Part shown: positions 44,633 to 56,052 of the stretch, one piece after another | How the letters are laid out: every line of letters begins with the position of its first letter | Numbering within the stretch: position 1 is the stretch's first letter | Assembly: GCA_947652605.1 (NCBI GenBank) | Contig: OX393582.1 | Location: 8,270,544-8,334,543 of the forward strand | Length of the DNA stretch: 64,000 nt | From: Elmis aenea | Lineage: Eukaryota > Arthropoda > Insecta > Coleoptera > Elmidae | Direction of reading: 5' to 3' | Made by a program: the position numbers and the translations under genes | Notes under the pieces: model-generated | What the model was told of the DNA's origin: nothing | The model's input: only the letters and a program-made list of their open reading frames with translations | Database searches by the model: none

Positions 44633-47600
44633 GAATTTTTTTTTAAAGAAATTGATGATAAAAAATATATTATAATTACACATTATACAAAACAGCACCA
44701 GTGAGCTTACTGACGTTCATATTTTCCTAAAGTTTTTGGTCTCAAAAGTACGATTTTGTTCACCCTTAGATGTCCCCTTAATAGTTACTATTACTCTCTA
44801 CACAGGGTGTCCCAGAAATAATTACCACCCCAATTATCTTAATTGTTTTTGGAATATCCCCATCAAACCTCACATACAACTTGAAGGGGAAAAAACTGCG
44901 TTCGTTAAGCTTTCGAAAAGATTTTAATGCCCTTCTCTACAGTTTAATTCGCCAATTAATAATAACGGAGATTTTATCAAATATTTGTATAGTTGGATAA
45001 AGTGTCTTCAACCTTTTTCTAGTAACTTTTACCATGAACAACTGCAAGAAGGATAATACCGTTTTAAAAAATTACTGAGTCTAGTGTTTCGCCTGTATTT
45101 AGCGTGCCACGGATTTAAAAAATGAAGGCATCGCTAATTATCTATTTAAAATAGGACAATGTCGGCTAATTTAACCGAATGTGTATCTCTTATAATATCC
45201 GAGAACCCTACAATGTTGGCGCACCCTATAGTCAGGGTGAAACTAATTAGCTTTTATTACTGTGGGGCTACAACTGTTAAATACTCTAATATAATTTTAA
45301 AATTCCAAGTTTCATGAGCATATTATGTAGCTATACTCATTTTAAAAATATTTAGTAAAAGATTTTACATTTTTATATTCCCTGGAATATGATCCATTGG
45401 CCATTTATCAAATTAAGTTACACAAGTATCTGCCGACACAAAACTATTTCACAAACCGCTTATTTCGAAACATTGAAACTCAACGACTTATACGACACTA
45501 AACTGCTGACTTACAATTATCTAAAGTACATCTGTACTTTTACATACATGTGTGAATCCCCGAAGTAACATTAAAATGATGCCGCTATTTGACACACCTC
45601 ATGATTAAATATTTACTCAAACCAGCGCAAATTCGCGGAAAAGATAACGACTGTTCGATAAATACAGTCTAGTTGTCCTACAATTTTTAACAAAATGATT
45701 TGTTAGTAGCCGTAATCAATTAACTACTGTTTTTTATGCGACTATTCTGATCAATTATTATGAAAACTGCCTTTGTAATTGATGTTTCAGACTATGTAAT
45801 AGTTAATTGTATTAAAATAAGTCGCCGCTAAAGAGTAGCAACGCTACCGTAGGACTTTCAGCGCGCATAGAAAAGGAGATAGAGTCGTCAACATCCTACA
45901 GATAGAGATATCAGACCAGGTATCTGAAAGTTTAGGTTAGAGGGGGTCCTGAGGGATGGCCCCGCCTATATGCCCCACCCCAAACACGCCCCTGTCTCTG
46001 GCCCAGGATTCGGGATCATCCTGGATGCCAGTGTAGAAATAGAAATCATCCGGTATATGTGCTTAAGTATTATAGATAATAAGTTATGTAATGTGGCCCT
46101 AGTTTTACAAACAGATGGATCAGATGAGAAGACAGCGAGATCGTTTCGTATGCACGTGTCAAAGTGTGGACAGTTAATCTTTAGTGTTGTTATAATTGCA
46201 CATAGTTATCTCATTGTTATCATCAAAATCATTGGCACATAGAATCCTGATGAGCTGCACGTAAATAATGACAGGTATTTCTTTTAAAGTACATTGTTCA
46301 CGTAGAATTGATATCCATGTATGTGTGCTAAAACTTATTTCGTTCAATTCTGCTGTCAAACTGCAAACTATACATTTTTAAGGATCATTCAATTATTTGT
46401 AACATACGCCCTCTCCGTTATCGTTTTGTTTTTTCTTCGTTTCATTTGTTTTGTGCTCATGGCAAGCAATTGTTATGGTAGCAGTTTATCAATAATTATG
46501 GATCTGTCTTCACAAAACTACTTTTGGTTTCTTCTTGGCCAGATTTGTCGTATATGAACCTCAATTGTTTTTCGTTTTTGGAAATGTGCCATGTGGTATT
46601 ACTGTCATAATTTGCATGCCCTGTGCTCGCACGTGTTGCTTAAATTGAAATTTGTTTTAGTGATTACAATAATTATAATTGATTCTATGAAGTTTGATTC
46701 CGGTTAATCATCCTTTTTGGTTATAAAAAAGAATCAAAATTGGGATCGGCATTCAGTTTCGCCTTTGTAAACGTAGAGGTATTTGTGGTGGCCCATATTG
46801 CATGCACATTTTTGAATCAACATGTTTTAAATCAATTGTGTTAATTGATTTGATCAATTATATCGAAATGGAAATTCATCAACAGCACATATTTATGTTT
46901 TTGCAACGAGAACTGAACCCAATTTAAGAAACAATACCAAGTTTAATAAGACAATGATATTAATGGGCTTACTATGAGTAATTATTATAATTTAGATTAA
47001 ATATTTCATTGTACTTGTAGTCGTTACATCACAATTTTAATGTGTTGACAACCAAACAACATCTTTAAAATTGATATAATGCAAGTGTAGTCCATTTATT
47101 TCTCGTTTGGAATTAAAGAAATAAACATTGCTTTACATAACACAGAGGACCTCATATATACATTAAGCAATAGTTGGCATTAGTTTTTTTTTTGCATAGT
47201 GTTACACGTTATGATAATGCTTCAGTGAAAACTTATTCTTGAATAAAGCACAAACAGCTTTAAGCATTTTAAACCTCTACATTGTCAATAATACATTAAT
47301 AAATTTAGGGAAAAGTTTGTTTTTGAAAAAAATTGGTTGTATTTATCTACTGACTTTTAGAACGTTATTGAACGATGCATCCCTATAAACAATTTTGTAA
47401 GCATCACATACTATCATGAACATAAATATGACTATTATCACAATTAGTATTATTTGCTAGTACCAAATAAAGGTTAATTTTGAAATTGTTTGAAAGCTCT
47501 GCGCTAATGTTTATGCCAGATTTCATCTTTGTAATAATAAACTTATAATTAACACGTGCTTTTTTGCCAATAGCTTGTAAGAGAATTTTTTAAATTTTGT

Positions 47601-48704
47601 AAAAGCATTGCTGTATGTATTTATTGATTTGAACATGCATTTTTGTATATTTATTTTTAAAAAACAGTAGCACTTTATTGTTTATTTTATTTAATATTCA
47701 GTTTTTCTGAGCTTTTTGCAGTTACTAAAATATGAAACTCTTAAATACACTCTTTTTAATTTTTCTAAAGAAGGGATTAATATTAAAAATACTGGTTTAC
47801 GAAGTTAAACATGTTCCGTTTCACAATTATCTTTGACAGAAGATTGGCATGCAATAAAAAGTGTTATAACCCTGTTAAGAAATAAACCAGTGTCATTGCC
47901 TTTTTATTTATGGTTTTATAAATATGATTTTTGGATTTTGATACATCATTTGAATAAAAAACATACGTATCATGTACATTCGGTTATAACATTTATTTCC
48001 GTTGATACCGGAAGACGTAACCTTTTGATATTTTAATAGCACCATCTTAATATTTGCAGACTCAAATTATTCATCAAATTTCTGTAATATTGATACTTTA
48101 CAAATAGGTGGTTGTTTTTAAAATGACGCCGTAACTACGAAAATTTTGAAAACTTGAGGCGGCTTATATTTTGAGATCAATTAAAGAAAATGTTTAAAGT
48201 TTTATGTTTTATTGCCTTTGTTATATTTCAAAACAGATTGTCATGTAAACACTTGTTAAGATCAACTTCAGCAAACTAGTAAACGTTTTAAAAATAATTT
48301 GATAAAGATTTTTTTTTACCATCCTAGCAGCATCAATGCCTATAAACTATTAAGATGACGTTCTGACGAACTTTTGTAAGTTTTGATAGTAATGCCATCC
48401 AATTGAAATCTGAATGCATCCATGCTTAAATACAGGGTAATCTTACCTAGTGTTCCAGAGTTTAGTACTGGAATATTTTGTTTTTTTTGTAAAAATATCT
48501 CCATCAAATCCATGTTCATGTGGCGAAAAAAGCTGTATAAAATTACATTTGTTGTCTATTGAAACTTTACTGATATTGTCATTTTTTAGACGAAAGTTTT
48601 AAAATAACATAACTGAAAAGATAAATTTGCTTTCTGAATTTAAGTAAAACTTTTTTATGTCTTTTAAAATATGTTGAATGAGGCTTTGTCAATGTTTATT
48701 TTTT
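44633..48704. other. long non-coding stretch
   Basis: A solitary CACAGGGTGTCCCAG terminus lies at ~44804. 45840-46160 is GC-richer and apparently unique. The remainder is AT-rich with no coding motif, array or paired ends seen; a solitary TACAGGGTAATC sits at ~48431. Confidence 0.35.
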
Positions 48705-49400
48705 ATTTATTTAGTTATGAGTCCTTTTACTAAGGTGTAGGACTGTTGAGTTGTATTGTGCTGAAATTTTCCCATGTTTTTCTGTCTGGTGCTAGCTTTT
48801 TTTTATGTCTTTCCATTTGATGTTTCTATCCTTTGCCACTTTTTTAAGTTCGTCTTGCCAGGTTTTCCTCGGTCTACTACTTTTGTTTTTCCCTGTGATC
48901 TTGCTACATAGGCTTTTATGGTTAAACTTCCTTCTTTCATCCTATAAATGTGACCCAATCATCGGAGCTGTCTTTCTTTTATTTTTGTTTCAACTGATTT
49001 TATCTTAAATTGTTTTCTATATGTTTCATTTCAGATTCTATCTTTCTTGGTTGTCCCTTGGATTTTTTTTTAGAAAGCTCATTTCTGCTGCATTTACTCG
49101 GCTACTATTTTTATTTGTTAGTGTCCATGTTTCACTTCCGTATTAAAGTGTCGGAGTTACTACCTTTCTGACCACTTCCACTTTTGTTCGTTTTGGGACT
49201 TCTCTGTTTCCAAAAAATGTTCTAAAACTGTTAAATATTCTTCCCACATTTCCTGTCGTTTGGCCTATTTCCTTGTCTATTCCTCCATTCTTCTCTATGA
49301 ACACTTCTGAATATTTAAAAAGCTTTCTACATGTTCCAGCCTAAGCCCATTTAAAATGATTTTATGCCGTTTGTTCTTTGTTGTAACGATCATCAATGTT
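48705..49400 (-). pseudogene. RTE-like LINE C-terminal region, decayed
   Basis: Nucleotide sequence closely follows 35030-35690 from ATGAGTCCTTTTACTA (reverse complement of the 3' end) through the CTTGCCAGGTTTTCCTCGGT block to CCGTTTGTTCTTTGTTGTAA. On the minus strand this is the reverse transcriptase thumb, the GHLYRMK-like segment and the basic tail. Frames are more broken than in the 35030 copy. Confidence 0.75.
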
Positions 49401-50638
49401 AATTAACAATTAGAATTTAAATTTGTCACTTTATGCAGCTTTTCAGCCAATTAATATGGATTTTTCGCGTTATTTCTAAAAATTTAACGCGATATTTAAA
49501 GCTGTTATAATCTTTGGGGCTCTGAATCGAAAAGTTTTCAATTTACAAATTCTACGTAAATAAATATTCAAGTACCTATGATAAAAATAATTAAAACAGT
49601 GAACAAGATTAAGAACAAATGTTAAAATTAGCCGATAAAATCACTTTGTACAACCTGCGTTCACTGCAATTTAGCGAAAGATTAGCCCTGTATCAAGAAC
49701 ATTCAAAGAACGCCATGCTATCCCATACGACAGGTTACCATAAAATTGCGCTAATGTATTCGGAGATGTTTCTTCGGCAAGCGGACGTACTTTATGCCCG
49801 GAGTCATCCATCCACTCCACAAAGACAAACATAAATGAAAATAAGATGCGGTGGCATTGTTGCTGTTTGTGAACGAAAGTTAACAATGAGTGTTTCACAC
49901 AGACAGACGTGACGTCACGGTGATGCCATAATTGATATCGTCCTGCACCTGAGTAAGCCCGAGAACTCCATTCACGAAAGCTATAAACATATTAAGATAC
50001 GAGTTTTCGGAATGTAGCAACGTAAAACGCTGTGCTCTTACATGAATGAACTTAAACGGTCAGGCAATGTTGAATAGTAATTAATTTTGTCACGACGCGT
50101 GTTATTGTGGTTCTACATATGTCATCATCATTGATCGGTTAAAAAATTACAATGAAAGGATTCCTTATACTATTACAATTCATCATTTGAGCATTGTATT
50201 CACTGTATTTTGGTCAACGGACGAGGCACATTTGGAAAGTAAATGCCATTTTGGCTATCAATAAAACCGAGAATTAACAATAAAATTGTTTATATTATTG
50301 GATTCCCAACACCACGTCACAAAATAGTGTTCACCATTATTGAAACATTTATCATAATAAGAACAACAACAGCTTCAGCTTCTGTAACCCTTCTTCAAAG
50401 AACATGGTTGCCAATGCACTTCTACTTTGACTTTATCGTTGTAAATTTATTCACAAAAAAATAATAACTAGTATATAACAATTATATAACTCGCATTGTC
50501 CATAATTTTAAAATACTAATACTTTAGTTACAACATACATAATATATGATTATGTATATGAGCGATGGATTTTTAATTAACCTATGAAATTGCTTTGTCA
50601 TCAATTTCTTTACGCTATTACTGCTTAACAATGGCATC
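49401..50638. other. non-coding stretch with a GC-richer unique block
   Basis: 49619-49930 is GC-richer with a 71-codon + frame (LKLADKITLYNLRSLQFSER...) and overlapping minus frame, neither recognised. No element ends seen. Confidence 0.35.
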
Positions 50639-50673
50639 CTGAAGATGCTCTTGATAAAAGCGCACGAAACGTC
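50639..50673 (+). ncRNA. hammerhead-ribozyme-like motif of a Penelope-type element
   Basis: CTGAAGA (fits the hammerhead box CUGANGA) is followed by a stem TGCTCTT / AAGCGCA with loop GATAA (six of seven pairs) and then CGAAACGTC, which contains the second box GAAA and a GUC-type cleavage triplet. This order is the hammerhead core, and this very short helix III form is known from the terminal repeats of Penelope-like retroelements. No Penelope reverse transcriptase is recognised nearby, so it is probably a truncated copy. Helix I partners outside the core were not resolved. Confidence 0.5.
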
Positions 50674-51034
50674 GCCTAATTACAAACACTTGACACGATT
50701 ATAACTTGAAATGCAACACCTGAGGGATGACTACTACACAATAACAAAAGTTGACTTAATATAAAATATTGATTAGAAATGTTCCAATGTCAGTCTTTGG
50801 TTCGAATAAAAAAATGCAATTGGATGACATCGTCCTGAGGTTAACAACTTTCGTAAAAGTGTCTTGGAAATAGCTTTTTTTGGCTTCAAATTTCCAGAGT
50901 TGTTCACCAAAATCTGTATGGCTACTTCCAAGTTTGAACGACTTAACTGATATAACTTATTTGCAATTGCTTGAATTTTTCAGCTAAAAATTTATCAAAA
51001 TGGTGCCCCTAGAAGCACTGCGTCCTAACCAAAA
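50674..51034. other. non-coding spacer
   Basis: Possibly the rest of the retroelement terminal repeat that carries the hammerhead-like motif. Nothing else recognised. Confidence 0.3.
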
Positions 51035-51534
51035 CTATACACCTAATGCTATTGCCTTTTTACCTAGCGATGTTAGGCTAAAATTGAGTTTATGTGTCTG
51101 TTTCCAATTCTGCTTCCACATCTTTCTATTCCATTTAAGATCGTTCATTTCCTCCAATTTCATTATTTCGCATTTGTTGCTTCTCTCACTTCCTCTATCC
51201 TCGTTTCGGTGTTCCTCTCTTTCTTTAACTTGTTTTTCTTCCTTCATACATTTTTCGGGCTAGTATTTTGTTTTGATTCTGTTGATATGTCCTTACCATC
51301 TCAATAGACCTTCCTGTTTTGTTGTCTTTACAGGCGCTGTTTTGAAAGTCTATCGAAATACTACGTTTATAATTTTGTCCCTTCTTGTTTTTCCTTCTAT
51401 TCTTCTCTAAGAGCGCATTCTTTTTACGTACTAGTTTGCTCTCATCTCGTTTGGTTAAAGCCCAAGAATCACATCCAAACGTAAGGGCTCTTGGCTCGTC
51501 GGAAGTAACCTCAGGCTTGTTCTGCACTGCGTCC
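51035..51534 (-). pseudogene. RTE-like LINE C-terminal region, decayed
   Basis: The minus frame 51527-51225 contains LTFGCDSWALTKRDESKLVR, SIEMVRTYQQNQNKILARKM and YEGRKTS. The next frame (51247-51035) gives MKEEKQVKEREEHRNEDRGS and KWNRKMWKQNWKQTHKL. These correspond to the YG.E.W...K...L, W.GHI.R.....L.RK.YE.R and basic tail segments of RTE-like LINEs. It abuts a sense-strand RNase H fragment of a different LINE. Confidence 0.7.
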
Positions 51535-51821
51535 GGGCATTTAACGCGCTAGGAAGCAGAAATAACTGTCAACTGATATTGTCACCAGGGCACACTAACA
51601 TACCAAGGAACGAGAAGGCAAAATTGGCAGCAGGACACCTTTCGTTGGACCAGTTGGCGCATCGTATGCAACAGCCAAGCGATGTCTAAATGACATATGA
51701 ATACAGGGACATAATGCTCATTTGAAAAAATTAGCAGGACAAGCTATCCTGTCAAATGTCTTTAAGGAAAAGACAGAAGAAATGCTCAGGATGAGCAGGG
51801 AAAACATCAGAGCAGCCTTAG
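51535..51821 (+). pseudogene. LINE RNase H domain fragment, upstream part
   Basis: A + strand frame near 51580-51690 reads LSPGHTNIPRNEKAKLAAGH. This is the C-terminal motif of retroelement RNase H domains (PGH..I.GNE.AD.LA). The following codons contain Q-, K- and R-rich sequence up to ENIRAAL, at which point a hAT-like element interrupts. The frame is shifted or stopped in several places. The downstream part resumes at 53107. Confidence 0.7.
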
Positions 51822-53098
51822 CAGGGCCGCCCTTAGGTATGGGCGATATGGGCCTGCGCCCGGGGCCCCGCGCTACCAGAGGCCCCGCGCTACCAGTGCT
51901 CCGCATTTTGAAACGAAATGGATAAAATTTTACCTCCTCTACTTCAGTATTTTATTCGCAGGGTGGTCCACTTTTTTGTAACAGGACAGTCGATACAAAA
52001 ACTCATTTTAAAGCGAATATTCCATATCAACATGATTCCATAACGCTTCATTTCAAATATACAGGGTGTTGAAATTTTAGAAAAAATATCGATAATTTTT
52101 AACCGTTTCCCAACCGGTAGATATATTTCAACTAAATTTGGTACACAGCACCACCTTATAGGTTACCCACATTCGGTGAGAATGTCAAGCCCCACAAGCA
52201 ATTAGTGGCGGAGTTGTGATGGTTCAGTTTTATAAAAAACTAGTACGGCCCTGTTCAAAATCAAACTCGAACTGGTTTTTGGGTAGAGCATTTTATTCTA
52301 AACAAAAAGTGTCTCTCGACTTTTCTTAGTATCTGCCACCGTTTGGCGCGAAATTTGATTTATTTTACCATTTTCCCGAAAAAATTGCTCGTAAGTTCGA
52401 TCTAAAAATATAGCTAATATTCTAAATAAAGAAGAAATTACCGATTTTGAAGTTTTTAATAACAGTAAATGCTAATAATGAGGGAAGAAGTTCTACTAAG
52501 TTAACGCTTAATGATCCACATTTTGACCATTTACTCTGCAATTTGCAATTTTCTGCTTTTCGCGATATTTTTAGATCGAACTTATGAGCAAATTTTTCGC
52601 GAGAATAGTGAAATAAATATAATTTCGCGCGAAACGGTTGCAGATACGAAGAGAAGTCAAGAGTTTGATTTTAAAAAGGGACGTACTAGTTTTTTTTATA
52701 AAATTTATTAAAACTGAACCCCCACAAATCCGCCACTGGTTGTTTGTGGGGCTTGACATTCTCACCGAATGTGGTAACCTGTAAGGTGGTGCTGTGTTCC
52801 AAATTTGGTTCAAATATATCTACTGGTTGGGAAACGGTTAAAAGTTATCGATATTTTTTCGAAAATTTCAACAACCTGTATCTTTAAATGAAGTGTTTAT
52901 GGACCCATGTTGATATAGAATATCGCTTTAAAATGAGTTTTTGTATTGACTGTTAAAGTTCTGCTACAAAAAAGTGGGCCACCCTGTATAACAAAACCAT
53001 TCTCCTTCAGGATAAAGGTTTTATGATACTTTTGAATCAAACCAAAAATAATGTAAAAATTATTGCCCAGGGCCCCGCAACTTCTAAGGGCGGCGCTG
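51822..53098. mobile_element. hAT-like element with CAGGGCCGCCCTTAG ends
   Basis: Left CAGGGCCGCCCTTAG and right (reverse complement) CAGCGCCGCCCTTAG differ at one of 15 positions. The element is flanked by a perfect 8-bp duplication AGCCTTAG (51814-51821 and 53099-53106). It contains GGGGCCCCGCGCTACCAG-type GC-rich subterminal sequence and, from 51959, a 1.03-kb foldback. Without the foldback it is ~249 bp. It interrupts an RNase H pseudogene. No protein is encoded. Confidence 0.92.
51959..52986. repeat. 1.03-kb foldback with CAGGGTGG ends nested in the hAT-like element
   Basis: The left arm begins CAGGGTGGTCCACTTTTTTG; the right arm ends CAAAAAAGTGGGCCACCCTG. Pairing continues through CTCATTTTAAAGCGA, CAACATGATTCCATA, CGGTGAGAATGTCAAGCCCC, the GGCGCGAAAT/ATTTCGCGCG block and AGTTCGATCTAAAAATATAG to a centre near 52475. 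Arms are ~510 bp, with about 10-15% differences by eye. No coding potential. Confidence 0.92.
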
Positions 53099-53106
53099 AG
53101 CCTTAG

Positions 53107-53240
53107 GACTCATCAAAGGACACTGTTGGCTAAACAAACACAAAGAGTATATGCAAAAAATGTGGTGAAGGAGGAACCCTCCTTCACGTACTATGCCAGT
53201 GGGAAGGATTCACACCTTATCGGCGTAGACTTCTAAGGAT
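53107..53240 (+). pseudogene. LINE RNase H-adjacent zinc-knuckle tail, downstream part
   Basis: The + strand reads, with a frame change, CxKCGEEEPSLHVLCQWEG-like codons (AAAAAATGTGGTGAAGGAGG region) followed by YRRRLLRMENTL. A C..CG...E...H.L..C block after the RNase H domain is typical of some LINE ORF2 proteins. It is continuous with 51535-51821 if the hAT-like element is removed. Confidence 0.65.
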
Positions 53241-53439
53241 GGAAAACACCCTTTAAGAAAATCCTGGGGTTTTTCAAAAACACCAGAGGGTACAATAGAC
53301 CAATAGGTCGCAGTACAAAAACCCGAAAGGGAACCATCTCTATGGAAATAATAATAAATGTTCTTAGGATAGGTTTAACTATCTTCCGTACTACTTCAGC
53401 TTTTTTTTTTTGGGACTCTGTTTTTCCCAAGAAATTCAA
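53241..53439. other. short non-coding spacer
   Basis: Possibly the 3' end of the preceding LINE. Nothing definite. Confidence 0.3.
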
Positions 53440-53720
53440 CTTTTAGACGTTGTGTGGTTTCTCCAATTTCACGATCTTATCGTTAATTGCGCCCTTCAAG
53501 TTTCCCTGAGCTTTTACTCTAACTTTAGGGTAGGTGTATTTGTGAACCTGTTCTACTCTCTTTCCAAAGTCTGATATTATATACTTCTTCTGTTGCTACA
53601 ACTATCATGGTGTTTAATTTTTTTCATACCTATTTTCATGCTGGCTCTTTGTACTTCTTCATAAAATTTAATTATATTTTTTTGTAGGGCCTCCGTCTGT
53701 TTCCCCAAACACTGCTATAA
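53440..53720 (-). pseudogene. LINE reverse transcriptase thumb fragment, strongly decayed
   Basis: On the minus strand, short readings such as MIVVATEE and KRVEQVHKYTY resemble the K.K.M.V....I..V..F.YLG region of the RTE-like copies. No frame longer than ~25 codons is conserved, so the call rests on order and strand. Confidence 0.45.
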
Positions 53721-55474
53721 ACCACTGTTTTTCTTCTTCAAAAGTTATCATAAAAGTTAAGGCTGTAAAGATTAAAATGGTCCTACTTTCATAACCACAA
53801 TTAATATTTTTCTGTAAATATGACGACTGCAGGTCGCTACGAGTCGAAACCCTTAACATTGATCATAAACCACAAAAAAATAAACGTTTTTGGCTGTAAA
53901 TATTCCGTTTATTGAAACACTTAACCTAGTTTGACAAAAACATTTTCATTATTATTTTCTGAAGCAATCGACATGGTTTAACAGCAAAGCATAACGAGCC
54001 ACTGAAACATTTGCTGGTAACTGTGGCTCACACAACAATATTTCGTGTAAGATTTATAATATATAGCGTTTTAATGTAAATTTATTGTGAACTAAATACA
54101 GCGTGACGTTGAGATACCCGTCTAGGGTAATATTGATTTTTATTAACGTGTATAACCCAGTTTTATAAAATATAATACGAGATTTGTATCTGCTACTACA
54201 AAATTTCAGGAGAAGTTTAACCCGAAATTTCATACAGCTTCGTAGTAGCCTAAATTAAGTTAAATAAAACTTAAGCAATGCACGGAAAACAACAATGGGT
54301 ATTAAAATTGTATGTTCAGTGTGTGAGTATTATTTTGAACTTGTTCCTTAAGCCCACTTATTCAAAAACTGTAGTGAATCTTCTCATTTAATTCCAATTA
54401 ATTACTCGTAGTATGTGTTAAACAGTATGTACTGGATGCTTCATAATTACAGTACTAATCTTTAAAACGTCTCAGACTGATTTTAAGAATATAGTGTGTT
54501 ATGAATAACATGTTCTTAAGTATTTTATAAGGAGCTTCAATTGAGCCAGACATGCAAAGTAATTGCAACTTTAATGCATTACCGGGGAATAAGTTGAAAT
54601 TTATGAGAAGTCAGATTACTACGTTAGTAAATATGACTCCAGAGATTTCTACAGCCCATGTTTAATCTACCATTTTCATATCTTATCAGAATCAAAGTAG
54701 GTCAAGGAATGTGTGTATACATACTGAAAATTTTGCAGGGTAGAAATGTTATTGTAAAAATGTTGCGAAGATACGGTATATAGCATTTAAATTCAAGGCA
54801 GATTAGACCAAATTTGTTATAAAATGGAACCATAATGGATCTGAATTTAAAGTATGTAAATAGGCTTAGTAGTTTTGAAAATAGAATTTTAGGTACATTT
54901 ATAGTTTGATTACTTTTAGTATCGACTAGTGAGAACAAAAAATTAATAAAATGTTTACTTGTTTGTTGCTAGTTATCACTTTGATTGCTGGTGCAAGAGA
55001 TAAATACAAGCATTATATTTTTGATCATTCTGTATACAAAGTAGTACTTTGTTTGTAGCATAATTTTAACGCATATTTGTTTGGCTGCGTTAGTGTCTGT
55101 AGACACTTTCAAATTTACAACATTTTTAGGATTAAATTTTTAATTTAATCATCTACCAGCAAAACTTTGTGAATAGACACAGGACACACTATTTTAATTG
55201 TGCCAAATAATATTTTTATTAATATTACTTTATAGGCTGTAAGGAGGGTCATCAAAAATATCCCATTTGAATTGTCGAATATTTTCAGCACTGCACTTTC
55301 TATAATAACCAGCAGAATTAGAATTTTGCAGATAAAGAAAATGTTTTAAAAGGAACACATGTTCTTCTTAAACTTTATGTCGTCCCTATAATAGTTACAG
55401 CAGAGTTGATAATATTTATCCTAACAATCTTAATTTCGTAAAAACTGAGTTTTATTGAAATATTATAATTACCA
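53721..55474. other. non-coding stretch
   Basis: AT-rich, apparently unique. No gene, array or paired element ends recognised. Confidence 0.4.
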
Positions 55475-55725
55475 TATCTCCCTTGTTCTCTATGATCACT
55501 AGTAGATATTTATTATCCACTTCTTTTAACGTAAGCCCGCCCATCTAATGTAATGTTAAGCCCTTTGTTCTCAGTTGACGCGATCATATTTTTTGTATTG
55601 TCTGTATTTATGTTCATCTTATTTTTCTCAATTCCTGGTTAAGAGTTTCTAGGTTATGTTGTAGATTCTTTTCGGATTCCGCGACTATGTCCATGTGTGC
55701 GAAGATTAGCTTCATTATGTTTTGA
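55475..55725 (-). pseudogene. RTE-like LINE thumb fragment
   Basis: The sequence matches the upstream part of the 35030-35810 copy (TAAGCCCTTTGTTCTCAGTT; GTATTTATGTTCATCTTATT; AGATTCTTTTCGGATTCCGC). On the minus strand it covers the ESEKNLQ-, KMNINTD-, TKNMIAST-like segment that follows the FADD box. Confidence 0.65.
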
Positions 55726-56052
55726 CAATAATTATTAATTTGTACAGTGAATTTAATTGTGAACAAAATATTCATTTTGGCTTTGTTTTAACCCACCGTC
55801 GGGTGCAATCGCACTAATTTTTTTAAGTATTTCTTTGGCCGGCTCGTGTCAAAACTTGAGGTTTCAGTTAATCCCTCTCTGTAGGTTAACTTACTTGTTA
55901 AATTAGTTTAGACTGTTATAGCTTGCGCATCTCTTGCTGTAAAATAGAAATAGCAGATATATTCTTTCCGCCCCTGTAATGAGTATTTTTTATTGGAAAA
56001 TTCACGTATGGTATAGAAAACCTGCTTGGTTGGTAAAACGGATGGTTATAAA

